The notes under the pieces were generated by a model. That model ran no database searches, was not told where the DNA came from, and saw only the letters and a program-made list of their open reading frames with translations. DNA of 27,582 bases from a virus, in IMG/VR virus record IMGVR_UViG_3300032050_000658, positions 1 through 27,582 of that record. One strand, written 5' to 3'. This document shows, piece by piece, positions 8,101-14,463 of this stretch. The stretch's first letter is position 1. Every line of letters starts with the position of its first letter. Position numbers and translations under genes: made by a program.

Positions 8101-9375
8101 TTATGAATAGAGGCCGTCTTCACTGTACAATCTATCTGGATTGGAGTTGTTGGTCATGCGTCCCATCGGTTTTTTGATGATAGCATACTTACCTGATGGT
8201 TTCTCTCTAGACAGTGCATATCTTAATGCGTCCAGTAAGTGGTTGTTCTCGTCCTTTGGAGTGTTTGTCCCAGTACGGTAAACATAGTTCATATACTCAT
8301 GTTTTAGATTCTCGGAATGTGGATGGCAGTATACTTCATATGAGCTGACCTTTTGGATTCCGTGGCGTACTGAGTCTGGTCCTTTCACTGCTGGGTGGAT
8401 GTTATAGCCTGCGCGTCTTACTTCTTCGATCGATTTAGGTTCTGCACTATCCGCAAGTATGTAGTCTTTCTTAGAGATGCCTAACAGTCCTAGGGCTTCT
8501 ATGATGTCTGTATTCGTCATTCCCGTCTGATAAAGTAATTCCCTAATCCACAATCTGTTACTCTTTCTACGGACTTCTATTACTGCGGTGGGGTCATTTG
8601 AGTAACCAAAGTCCATTCCTATTAGTCTCTCTGCTTCTGGATCTGGTGCAAAGTCGAATGACCAGTTCTTATATACAGCGCCTTCGTTAAGTTCTGACCA
8701 TTGACCTAGGATGTGGTGATTGTAGTACTCGGGATCTATGTCTCGCATACGTTCCCATTCTTCAATCTTGAGCGGATCGATGTTGGCAGCATTACATAGG
8801 TATGTAGTATGAATGAAGCAATGGTCTGCATACCACTTAGAGTTAGGACTACCATCGGGATTGTAGAATCTGCGGAATATCCAATGGTCTTTGCTTGTAG
8901 GGTTAAAGCATAGGAAGATCTTTCTTTCCACACCACGAGTACGGAATGAGTCGATTAGTTTAATATACTCTTCTTCAGAATTGACTTCGGTTGCTTCATC
9001 TATTAAAAGGTGAGTCACACTGGCTAGACCTTTAGATTTTGCGGTCATGCTTCCTTCTGCAATCTTCATGGCATGTGTGATAATCATATTGCCATTGGGG
9101 TGTGCGATCGTATCACCAGAGATCTGCAGCAAAGGTTTAAGGTTCAGCTGATCCAACAAGTCGAGTATGTCTTGCAAGATCGAGTGAGTTAAAGACTTGG
9201 CAGTATACCTAGAGATTACACCACGGAAGTACTCATCACCAAATAGTTTGATGATAAAGTACATAGCTACTTGTGTAGACTTTCCACTTGCTCGACCACC
9301 ACTGATAAGGTAGTATGTCTTCTTGGAGTGGAACAGTGGTCCGTAAGGTTCTAGGATCTTAAAGTCTTCAGTCAT
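8101..9375 (-). CDS. terL: Terminase large subunit, PBSX type
   Basis: A 424-residue ATP-driven DNA packaging motor and nuclease acting at the portal. Walker A is GGRASGKST (about residues 26-34) and Walker B is LLIDEATE (about 123-130). The C-terminal nuclease domain shows GMDFGYSNDPTAV, ILADSAEPKSIEEV and LLDALRYAL, supplying the expected acidic metal ligands. Length and motif order fit the PBSX/Terminase_3 family. The ATG at 9375 overlaps the terminase small subunit gene by 8 bases. It is the most securely identified gene here. Confidence 0.96.
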   Translation of the reverse strand: MTEDFKILEPYGPLFHSKKTYYLISGGRASGKSTQVAMYFIIKLFGDEYFRGVISRYTAKSLTHSILQDILDLLDQLNLKPLLQISGDTIAHPNGNMIITHAMKIAEGSMTAKSKGLASVTHLLIDEATEVNSEEEYIKLIDSFRTRGVERKIFLCFNPTSKDHWIFRRFYNPDGSPNSKWYADHCFIHTTYLCNAANIDPLKIEEWERMRDIDPEYYNHHILGQWSELNEGAVYKNWSFDFAPDPEAERLIGMDFGYSNDPTAVIEVRRKSNRLWIRELLYQTGMTNTDIIEALGLLGISKKDYILADSAEPKSIEEVRRAGYNIHPAVKGPDSVRHGIQKVSSYEVYCHPHSENLKHEYMNYVYRTGTNTPKDENNHLLDALRYALSREKPSGKYAIIKKPMGRMTNNSNPDRLYSEDGLYS

Positions 9376-9649
9376 TCTCTTCTTTAGGCTTAGGAATAAT
9401 TATGTTGATAGGATTCTCCATGTTGAGATCCATCTCTTGCTTCTTAGGAATAACGAAAGGACTCAGTTTCAACAACAAGTCAATTGCTCTACCCGGGTCG
9501 CGTTCAGCAACTCGGTCGAGCCAGGCTTGTAGCTGTGGAAGGTTGCCTTGGATCAGTGCCAAGTATGCGTCCTTTACTTCCTGTGTGTCTTTGTTAGGAA
9601 CACCTTTGGGTCTACCATTAGGGTTCCCACTCTTTCCTTTCTCAAACAT
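9368..9649 (-). CDS. Terminase small subunit-like DNA-binding protein
   Basis: A 93-residue protein starting MFEKGKSGNPNGRPKGVPNK, the GNPNGRPKG signature of DUF5681-type small terminase or packaging proteins. A helical stretch (TQEVKDAYLALIQGNLPQLQ) and then DPGRAIDLLLKLSPFVIPKK follow. It overlaps terL by 8 bases and the upstream small gene by 8 bases, so the three are translationally coupled. It probably recognises phage DNA for packaging. It is shorter than many small terminases. Confidence 0.78.
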   Translation of the reverse strand: MFEKGKSGNPNGRPKGVPNKDTQEVKDAYLALIQGNLPQLQAWLDRVAERDPGRAIDLLLKLSPFVIPKKQEMDLNMENPINIIIPKPKEEND

Positions 9650-9893
9650 TAGGTTCTGATTCTTTTTTCAACTGATGCCATTTGGCTTGCATAAAATTTA
9701 GGACTTGACGTCTGCAACTTCCGCAACCTGTATCAGTTTTCTTAGCGTTTGGATTGTAACTGTTGTACAATTGAAACACTGTTGCCATTTCTTCATTAGT
9801 ATATGAACGACTTGTTTGTTTTAGCAAGTCTTCTCTCTTAAGAGTATACTCATCGAGTTTGGCGTCATTGACTGTATTAATTTTAAAGCTCAT
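9642..9893 (-). CDS. Small protein with CGSC motif, unknown
   Basis: An 83-residue protein. The middle has a helical region (YTNEEMATVFQLYNSYNPNA), then TGCGSCRRQVLNFMQAKWHQ. The close Cys pair could bind metal. Similar small CxxCRRxV proteins occur just ahead of terminase in Bacteroidota phages, but no function is known to me. It overlaps the small terminase gene by 8 bases, which supports reality and co-expression. Confidence 0.7.
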   Translation of the reverse strand: MSFKINTVNDAKLDEYTLKREDLLKQTSRSYTNEEMATVFQLYNSYNPNAKKTDTGCGSCRRQVLNFMQAKWHQLKKESEPNV

Positions 9894-9896
9894 ATC

Positions 9897-10184
9897 TTAA
9901 AACATTTTCTGGTGTCGTTTGTCTAATTCGTCAGCAATGAAACCGTTACTCAGACTCAGCAGTATCACTGTCAATAACGAAACCTCCATTGACTGTTGAT
10001 TCAGTAATAAGTACGCGAGTGTCGTCCAAGTCGTCAGACACAGGCTGCACGTCAGCGGTTTCTGACTTAGGTTTACGTTTAGCAGTACGCTTAGGAGCTG
10101 CAGTATCTTCTGATAGGGTTTCGAGTTGACCAAGATCACTATCGATGGCGCTATCAGTAGCAGGTTGATTATTGTGTTCATCAT
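9897..10184 (-). CDS. Small membrane protein with CxxC-LxxW motif, overlapping another gene
   Basis: A 95-residue protein starting MMNTIINLLLIAPSIVILVN. It has an N-terminal hydrophobic helix with VNSKP, then KPLTCSLCLTTWTTLAYLLL, then a second hydrophobic stretch (SLLTVILLSL) and a polar C-terminus ending FIADELDKRHQKMF. The T-C-x2-C-L-x2-W motif ahead of a membrane helix matches small membrane proteins I know from Bacteroidota phages. 239 of its bases also encode the C-terminal two thirds of the gene at 9946-10314 in another frame. It fills the otherwise empty gap 9897-9945. Confidence 0.68.
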   Translation of the reverse strand: MMNTIINLLLIAPSIVILVNSKPYQKILQLLSVLLNVNLSQKPLTCSLCLTTWTTLAYLLLNQQSMEVSLLTVILLSLSNGFIADELDKRHQKMF

Positions 10185-10314
10185 TTTCTAGAATAGTTAC
10201 TTCTGCATGGTAAGGCAAAGAGCTGCGTTGTTTCCAACGAAGTACATCGCCTTCAAAGTTTTCGGGTTTTGATTTTAGGACTGAGTCGAGTCCAGCAATT
10301 TTGTATGTTATCAT
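9946..10314 (-). CDS. Acidic low-complexity protein, overlapping the small membrane gene
   Basis: A 122-residue protein. The N-terminus (MITYKIAGLDSVLKSKPENF, then GDVLRWKQRSSLPYHAEV) looks folded. The rest is acidic and disordered with a basic patch (PKRTAKRKPKSE) and an ending VNGGFVIDSDTAESE. Only the first 43 codons are free of overlap; from 10184 to 9946 the same DNA also encodes the membrane protein in a +1-shifted frame. No family is recognised. Without it, 10185-10327 would hold no gene, which supports it. Confidence 0.62.
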   Translation of the reverse strand: MITYKIAGLDSVLKSKPENFEGDVLRWKQRSSLPYHAEVTILENDEHNNQPATDSAIDSDLGQLETLSEDTAAPKRTAKRKPKSETADVQPVSDDLDDTRVLITESTVNGGFVIDSDTAESE

Positions 10315-10327
10315 TTTCTTTTTGGTT

Positions 10328-10630
10328 TTATTTTAGTATGTCACCTCTATGGTAGTGAGCTTTAATGTTTTGAATTGCTTTCTTGAGGTCTGAACCTCGG
10401 TTAGAAGTTGCGAGCAATACCAAAGAATCTCTGAGTTCAGCATCGTGCATAGTCTTGTACTCGAGCATCATCTTAAAACACTCGATGAAACCATGCATGA
10501 ACGCTTGACCTTCACCAAATTCTGATTCGTACATGGCAACTTCGGCGTCCATCCAGGCTTTGTAATGTGGATAGACCTGCATTTGGAATGCCCATGTATT
10601 GTAGTCTTCTATAAGTTCTTCTTTTGTCAT
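10328..10630 (-). CDS. Small helical protein, unknown
   Basis: A 100-residue protein, MTKEELIEDYNTWAFQMQVY at the start, mostly helical with many aromatic and acidic residues and a His-containing C-terminus (AIQNIKAHYHRGDILK). I do not recognise it. Its ATG overlaps the stop of the sigma-like gene as ATGA (10627-10630), so the two are translationally coupled. It sits between the regulator and the packaging genes. Confidence 0.68.
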   Translation of the reverse strand: MTKEELIEDYNTWAFQMQVYPHYKAWMDAEVAMYESEFGEGQAFMHGFIECFKMMLEYKTMHDAELRDSLVLLATSNRGSDLKKAIQNIKAHYHRGDILK

Positions 10631-11112
10631 AGTGATTTCTTTAGTTCTGCTTGTAAGTATTTGCGGACTCGGTTAATGGTAAGGCTGACTGATGTTCTTG
10701 GAATTCCTGTTGCTCTAGATAGGCTAGATATTGTATGTCCTTCATCAACGAATGTTTGGAAGAGCATCTTGTCGTACCAGTGGAGTCCATCGAGTTTTTT
10801 GATAGCAAGCGAGTATAGTTCTTCAGTATAGTCTTCTTCTGTTTCTTCACTGGTATCATAGAGTTCGTTGGATGGTGCAAGGTACTTCCGATAAAAAGCT
10901 GAGGTTCGTGATCTCCAGCATTTAAGTAAGATTGCGACGATGTAGAATGTAGCTCCTCCACTGTCGACAATGTCGAGTACATTCTTCTTACCCAAGAATT
11001 CTTCAATCGCATAATGAAGTGATTCCAACGCCAGCGGGTGGTTACCACTGATGTTCTTGGCGCTTTGTTGTAGGTGTTCGTAGTTTTCACTAATGTACTC
11101 GTTTGGCGTCAA
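10627..11112 (-). CDS. Sigma-factor-like transcription regulator
   Basis: A 161-residue protein. The C-terminal 60 residues contain LHWYDKMLFQTFVDEGHTIS, SLSRATGIPRTSVSLTINRV and RKYLQAELK, a helix-turn-helix of the sigma region 4 type. The N-terminal half (MTPNEYISENYEHLQQSAKN and the ESLHYAIEEFLG segment) resembles a shortened region 2. Such sigma-like proteins are common in Bacteroidota phages and may control late genes. Gene position between replication and packaging genes fits a middle or late switch. Whether it acts as a true sigma factor or only as a DNA-binding regulator cannot be decided here. Confidence 0.72.
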   Translation of the reverse strand: MTPNEYISENYEHLQQSAKNISGNHPLALESLHYAIEEFLGKKNVLDIVDSGGATFYIVAILLKCWRSRTSAFYRKYLAPSNELYDTSEETEEDYTEELYSLAIKKLDGLHWYDKMLFQTFVDEGHTISSLSRATGIPRTSVSLTINRVRKYLQAELKKSL

Positions 11113-11345
11113 AACAGTTTATGCTTAATTTCTTTTTCCCAAGGTAGGTTGCCGGGTGACCACCAAAAACTGTTAAGGTAAGGCTGACCAGAATCTACTC
11201 TTGAGCATAGTTTGCCATACTGATTCTTGCTTAAGTCCATCTTACGCTTTACTTCAGATATGGATTCATACCTTGCAACAAGTACACCGTGAGGTGTATA
11301 TTGCAACACAGGTTTAGATTTGTATTCGAGTGTATTGGATGACAT
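11109..11345 (-). CDS. Small NUMOD1-like DNA-binding protein
   Basis: A 78-residue protein. The core VLQYTPHGVLVARYESISEV followed by KRKMDLSKNQYGKLCSRVDS and a closing SFWW fits the NUMOD1 helix-turn-helix module normally attached to homing endonucleases. No nuclease domain is present. It overlaps the sigma-like gene by 4 bases (11109-11112). It may be a remnant of a homing endonuclease or a small regulator in its own right. It resembles the gene just upstream in layout. Confidence 0.6.
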   Translation of the reverse strand: MSSNTLEYKSKPVLQYTPHGVLVARYESISEVKRKMDLSKNQYGKLCSRVDSGQPYLNSFWWSPGNLPWEKEIKHKLF

Positions 11346-11376
11346 TAGAATGACTTTAGATTAAGTGATTATGGAT

Positions 11377-11661
11377 TTATTTATTGATAAATGAAATGCT
11401 TACAGCGGGTTTGATTGACCAGCCATCTTGAGTACGTTTCCTTGGTCCATTTTTGGTCACAGCCTTTTCACGAGCCAAGATCCACATATATTGTTTGGTC
11501 ATTCCTGTCACTTGAGCGCATTCAGATAAAGAAGCATAGTAACCTACCTCTTCACCATCTTTGTAAAGAATCCATCCAAGTGATCTTTTGCTTGTGCTTC
11601 CTTTAGGATAGTTATTGTGAATTCCTCTACGGTCACCTGATTTGTTAAGTCTTTGTTCCAT
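11377..11661 (-). CDS. Second small NUMOD-like DNA-binding protein
   Basis: A 94-residue basic protein. The segment SLGWILYKDGEEVGYYASLS, then ECAQVTGMTKQYMWILAREK and DGWSIKP, follows the same pattern as the neighbouring gene: a strand pair, a SLSE-type helix, a turn with recognition helix, and a closing W. No nuclease motif is seen. It lies 31 bp ahead of the next gene. The region between the two contains nothing obvious apart from AT-rich sequence. Confidence 0.58.
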   Translation of the reverse strand: MEQRLNKSGDRRGIHNNYPKGSTSKRSLGWILYKDGEEVGYYASLSECAQVTGMTKQYMWILAREKAVTKNGPRKRTQDGWSIKPAVSISFINK

Positions 11662-11677
11662 ATGTTTATTTTTTTAT

Positions 11678-12178
11678 TTATTTCTCCTCATTTAGTTCTT
11701 TTACATCAACGGTAGTATACTTAAGATACTTCTGTCTTGTGCTTTCACCTGTAACATTTACGATTTCACACATTTCTATAATGCGGTCAAGTACGCTGTA
11801 ACCATACCTTTCGGATATTTCATCAATGGTTAGATTCGTTGTGATGTATAAGACCATAGGCATTACTTCAGATTTGAATCGTCTTTCATAAAATAAGTTG
11901 ATCACCTCAGCAAGTTTTTCTTCACCAAAGAATTTAGGTTCTTTGCCTAAGTCATCAATGATGAGTGTGTGGTTCCCACAGATTCCACCGACTGTCTTTT
12001 CATCTCTCTTAATCTTATCTACTATTTCAGCAGCAGACATCATAAGTACTTGACGTTTGACCTCAGTGTTGTCATGTTTGCGAATCACTACTTCTTGCTT
12101 GTGTTCTTCAGCAATTTTACGCATGTTAAGTGTCTTGTGTAGACCACTTTCACCGATGTAGATTTTACCTTGTTTCAT
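11678..12178 (-). CDS. Short DnaC-like helicase-loader ATPase with unusual P-loop
   Basis: A 166-residue ATPase of the DnaC/IstB type. Seen in order: a P-loop at residues 9-16 (GESGLHKT, where His replaces the usual third Gly), Walker B TLIIDDLGKEP (about 91-101), sensor-1-like VLYITTNLT, and VLDRIIEMCEIV with a likely Arg finger. The P-loop is only eight residues from the start, so the N-terminal helicase-binding domain of full-length DnaC (about 245 residues) is absent. The start overlaps the initiator stop by 1 base at 12178, and no longer start is available without entering that gene. It probably loads the host replicative helicase at the phage origin. Confidence 0.78.
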   Translation of the reverse strand: MKQGKIYIGESGLHKTLNMRKIAEEHKQEVVIRKHDNTEVKRQVLMMSAAEIVDKIKRDEKTVGGICGNHTLIIDDLGKEPKFFGEEKLAEVINLFYERRFKSEVMPMVLYITTNLTIDEISERYGYSVLDRIIEMCEIVNVTGESTRQKYLKYTTVDVKELNEEK

Positions 12179-12957
12179 TACTTTATTTTTTGTTTAAGTT
12201 TGTTAAGTGAACTAGAATTTGTTCCACCGTCTTTTGGGTTACTTGTTGGTTTTTCATCGATTGGCTCTTCCCACTTATGGGCGGCCAAGTAATTGTTAGG
12301 TGCCATCAAATACTTATGTTCGGTAGACTTAATATAGATTGGTAAATGTTTACGTATCTTAAGACACATGTCTCTGTATTGTTCCACAGTGTAATTAGGA
12401 TTTTCTTCAATAAGTTTAGTCACTTCTTCCCAAATTTTATCTTGCTTAACTTTCTTAGGATAGTTAGGAATGAATACCACAGAAATGAATTTAGTGAAAA
12501 CTTTCGATGGAACATCGATATTGTTATTTAGTTTTTGATTTGTAGTTATAGATTGTGGATCATCCATGATCTGCTTCGGGATCATCTGTGATCCGCTATG
12601 CGGCTCATTCGTGATCTGCTTGCGGCTCATTTTTGATCTGCTTACAGGCTTGTTAAATTTCTCAAAGAATTCTGGTATGATAGTAATTTTCCTTTCAGTG
12701 TTATTGTTGTTAGATGAATAGTCAGCGTCGATGTAGCCTTTGAGTTTAAGTTGCTTTAAGTATCTTTTTACAGTTGCTTCAGATTTTCCTATGTAATTTG
12801 CTAGAGTTACATTGCTTGCCCAACAGTATCCGTGCATTCCACATAAGTCATATATGAAACACCAGAGTCGTAAGGCGTCAGCAGTAAGTTCGTTGTCCGC
12901 AAGCAGTACGGTGGGAACCATAACGAAGGGACCAGTGAATGATGGACGATTTGACAT
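12178..12957 (-). CDS. Replication initiator with winged-helix domain
   Basis: A 259-residue protein. The N-terminal 90 residues hold a winged helix of the HTH_36 type (LTADALRLWCFIYDLCG, then WASNVTLANYIGKSEATVKR and YLKQLKLKGYID). Residues about 104-134 are a low-complexity linker, and the C-terminal part (about 150-230) contains KVKQDKIWEEVTKLIEENPN and YLMAPNNYLAAHKW, typical of phage DnaD- or O-like initiators that contact the helicase loader. The linker is encoded by the iteron-like array at 12560-12648. The loader gene follows directly. It is the first gene of the minus-strand series. Confidence 0.82.
   Translation of the reverse strand: MSNRPSFTGPFVMVPTVLLADNELTADALRLWCFIYDLCGMHGYCWASNVTLANYIGKSEATVKRYLKQLKLKGYIDADYSSNNNNTERKITIIPEFFEKFNKPVSRSKMSRKQITNEPHSGSQMIPKQIMDDPQSITTNQKLNNNIDVPSKVFTKFISVVFIPNYPKKVKQDKIWEEVTKLIEENPNYTVEQYRDMCLKIRKHLPIYIKSTEHKYLMAPNNYLAAHKWEEPIDEKPTSNPKDGGTNSSSLNKLKQKIK
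12560..12648. repeat. Four iteron-like direct repeats, probable replication origin
   Basis: Four adjacent repeats at 12560-12581, 12582-12604, 12605-12626 and 12627-12648, with lengths 22, 23, 22 and 22. On the plus strand each starts TCAT and contains TGATCTGCTT (TGATCCGCT in the second). The unit length is not a multiple of three, so the repeat is kept at DNA level and not in the protein. The second unit includes GGATCA-TCTG-TGATCC and the first GATCAT-CC-ATGATC, both perfect inverted repeats. AT-rich DNA flanks both sides. Position inside the initiator gene recalls the lambda O/ori arrangement. Confidence 0.72.
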
Positions 12958-13001
12958 TTTGGTATTGAGTTTATTATTTTATTCTATTTATCCAAATTAG
13001 T

Positions 13002-13040
13002 TTTACATAAAATTACATAGTTTTTGACTGTGCAAAACTA
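13002..13040 (-). promoter_or_regulatory. Possible early promoter for the replication operon
   Basis: On the minus strand a TTTTG (13037-13033) is followed after 17 bases by TAATTTTA (13015-13008), near to the Bacteroidota pattern TTG-N17-21-TAnnTTTG. An alternative -7 match, TAGTTTTG, is at 13040-13033 but lacks a well-spaced -33. The initiator ATG is at 12957. Only a weak sequence match. Confidence 0.35.
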
Positions 13041-13052
13041 AATGTATCTTCG
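13024..13052 (+). promoter_or_regulatory. Possible plus-strand promoter before the small RNA
   Basis: TTG at 13024-13026 and, 18 bases later, TATCTTCG at 13045-13052, one base off TAnnTTTG. It would start transcription at about 13058, just ahead of the paired element and terminator. It faces away from the putative early promoter, with which it overlaps. Confidence 0.4.
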
Positions 13053-13057
13053 TGAAT

Positions 13058-13189
13058 AAATATACTACAACGCCAAGGTATTTGAGAATCCTGCCAAACT
13101 GATTCTTAATGTTGTTTTCTGTCTTTAGCCTTGGCGATTCTATATGTTTACCCCTGTTAGGTTCTTGACATTTCCTAACAGGGGTTTTT
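13058..13189 (+). ncRNA. Candidate small RNA or attenuator leader
   Basis: No convincing gene covers 12958-13246. In this stretch, CGCCAAGG (13071-13078) pairs with CCTTGGCG (13129-13136), enclosing a smaller hairpin AGAATC (13085-13090)/GATTCT (13101-13106). A strong terminator follows at 13151-13189. The expected transcript is about 130 nt. A 19-codon frame (ATG 13109 to TGA 13166-13168) ends inside the terminator loop, as leader peptides do. It could be a free-standing RNA or a leader controlling the gene at 13247, which has no obvious promoter of its own after the terminator. Confidence 0.55.
13151..13189 (+). terminator. Strong intrinsic terminator
   Basis: A perfect 11-bp stem, CCCCTGTTAGG (13151-13161) with CCTAACAGGGG (13174-13184), a 12-base loop and TTTTT at 13185-13189. 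There is no T-tract on the opposite side, so it works for plus-strand transcripts only. Confidence 0.88.
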
Positions 13190-13246
13190 AATGTAAGAAG
13201 AACTAAAGCAAAACTGGTGAATAAAATACTTAAATAAATAAACTAA

Positions 13247-13867
13247 ATGGTTCATAAAGTACAATCTAACTTCGTCTATCAATTGGATCCTAGTGATCAT
13301 CAACGTGTGGTAATGTGGTGGAGGAATGTGGGTGACTTCACCAATTACATGAAAGCAGTTGAATTGCCTTATGACTTGTATTATTGTTTTTCCGATGATT
13401 ACGAAAGAATTAACAAAGGTCCTAACGACGGAAAGAAAGTACTTATGACCAATGACCAAAGATTCTGTGTCAGCCGCAAATATGTAGGAGAGATCCACAA
13501 GTATTCGATGAGCGGTGAATACGCGGGTACAATCATGATGGATGAGTTTCGTAGATTGGGTGGAGGGCAACACCTTGTTGGTGTTTACGGATCTCCCTAC
13601 GGCTGGCCAGAACTCCGCGGTCTTAACATTATGTCGATGAATCCACAGCTTGGATTCTATTGGGATTTCGTAAAGTACGATGCGATCCAACCGGTGTACA
13701 TACCTTTGAGGTCTGCCACACTATTGGGTGATGATGCTTACGATAAGTTGATGAACGGTGAACTGATACTTAAGAATCCCGATAGCCTGTTGAGACAGAA
13801 ACTCATCGAGAGCATTAAAAAGAAGAAACTACAACATGAAGAAGTATCAGAGGAAGACCTATACTGA
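13247..13867 (+). CDS. Unknown protein, first gene of plus-strand island
   Basis: A 206-residue protein starting MVHKVQSNFVYQLDPSDHQR. It is rich in Tyr, Trp, Gly and Asp. Segments such as FCVSRKYVGEIHKYSMSGEY and VGVYGSPYGWPELRGLNIMS suggest a folded mixed alpha-beta protein; the last 40 residues are charged and helical. There is no signal peptide and no catalytic motif I can name. The leader is AT-rich (TAAATAAATAAAC) without a Shine-Dalgarno, as usual in Bacteroidota. The gene overlaps the GIY-YIG gene by 32 bases, so they form one unit. It may be regulated by the terminator at 13151-13189. Confidence 0.78.
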   Translation: MVHKVQSNFVYQLDPSDHQRVVMWWRNVGDFTNYMKAVELPYDLYYCFSDDYERINKGPNDGKKVLMTNDQRFCVSRKYVGEIHKYSMSGEYAGTIMMDEFRRLGGGQHLVGVYGSPYGWPELRGLNIMSMNPQLGFYWDFVKYDAIQPVYIPLRSATLLGDDAYDKLMNGELILKNPDSLLRQKLIESIKKKKLQHEEVSEEDLY

Positions 13868-14312
13868 GTTCTATGTTTACGAACTCCTTGATGACAATAA
13901 TGAGTTATTGTATATAGGCCAGACAGCAGTGCCTGAGAAACGTTCTAAGTCACACTATTACAATAAAGGTGGGCTATTCTATAAAAGAAAAGACATTCGT
14001 CTAAATGTCATCGAAACATATTCTACTCGACGCGAAGCAAAGCAACGCGAGCATGAACTGCAAAAGTACTACTGGCCATTAGTAGAGACTGACTTCGAGA
14101 AAAACCTTAAAGGCTGTAAGAGAGGTGGAGAGAATCCACAGAGAGAAGGAAGAGTCAAAGGCGGTGCAATAGGAGGAAAGAAAGGTGGAATAACATCCAC
14201 CCACCGTCTTTTTTACATGTCATGCGGCCGTGAGATTAAGACCCACGGCGCGATGATGTATCATAAAAAGGTTTGTGGTTGCGAAGTTAATTACTGGCGA
14301 CAGCTTGCTTAG
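13836..14312 (+). CDS. GIY-YIG nuclease, homing-endonuclease-like
   Basis: A 158-residue protein. The GIY-YIG core is YVY (13-15) and YIG (26-28) with the conserved Arg as R36, followed by REAKQREHELQKYYWP that supplies a candidate catalytic Glu (E72 or E74). After the nuclease a Gly/Lys-rich linker (RVKGGAIGGKKGG) leads to a C-terminal Cys/His segment, CGREIKTHGAMMYHKKVCGC, which could form a small zinc finger for DNA binding. This layout fits free-standing phage homing endonucleases. Its 3' end overlaps the convergent holin-like gene by 26 bases (14287-14312). Confidence 0.85.
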   Translation: MKKYQRKTYTEFYVYELLDDNNELLYIGQTAVPEKRSKSHYYNKGGLFYKRKDIRLNVIETYSTRREAKQREHELQKYYWPLVETDFEKNLKGCKRGGENPQREGRVKGGAIGGKKGGITSTHRLFYMSCGREIKTHGAMMYHKKVCGCEVNYWRQLA

Positions 14313-14463
14313 AGAATACTGACCAGATTCCACCGATTAGTGTAACGACAGCACCTACGATTTCTGTTGCAGCTGCTTCATCAATTGTGCCTTTGGCAAC
14401 TAATAGACCACCCACGAAAGTCAATGTGTGGCGGATCAATCCTAATACTTTTTCTTTATTCAT
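14287..14463 (-). CDS. Small holin-like protein
   Basis: A 58-residue protein, starting MNKEKVLGLIRHTLTFVGGL and ending FSKQAVASN, with LVAKGTIDEAAATEIVGAVV and TLIGGIWSVF between. The R-H-x-L-T-x2-G-G-x-L-V-x-K-G start, two hydrophobic stretches and the WSVFSK end match the Pam3-gp28-type putative holins as I remember them. The ATG overlaps the stop of the upstream small membrane gene by 8 bases. Its 3' end overlaps the convergent GIY-YIG gene by 26 bases. It would form inner-membrane holes for lysis. Confidence 0.72.
   Translation of the reverse strand: MNKEKVLGLIRHTLTFVGGLLVAKGTIDEAAATEIVGAVVTLIGGIWSVFSKQAVASN

Noticed and set aside
10641-11090. 149-codon minus-strand frame inside the sigma-like gene
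   Set aside because: The other frame has a clear helix-turn-helix; this one is low-complexity and has no family features.
13175-13690. Minus-strand frame of 171 codons opposite the unknown plus-strand gene
   Set aside because: The plus frame has balanced composition, coupling to the GIY-YIG gene and a fitting leader; the minus frame would cross the terminator.
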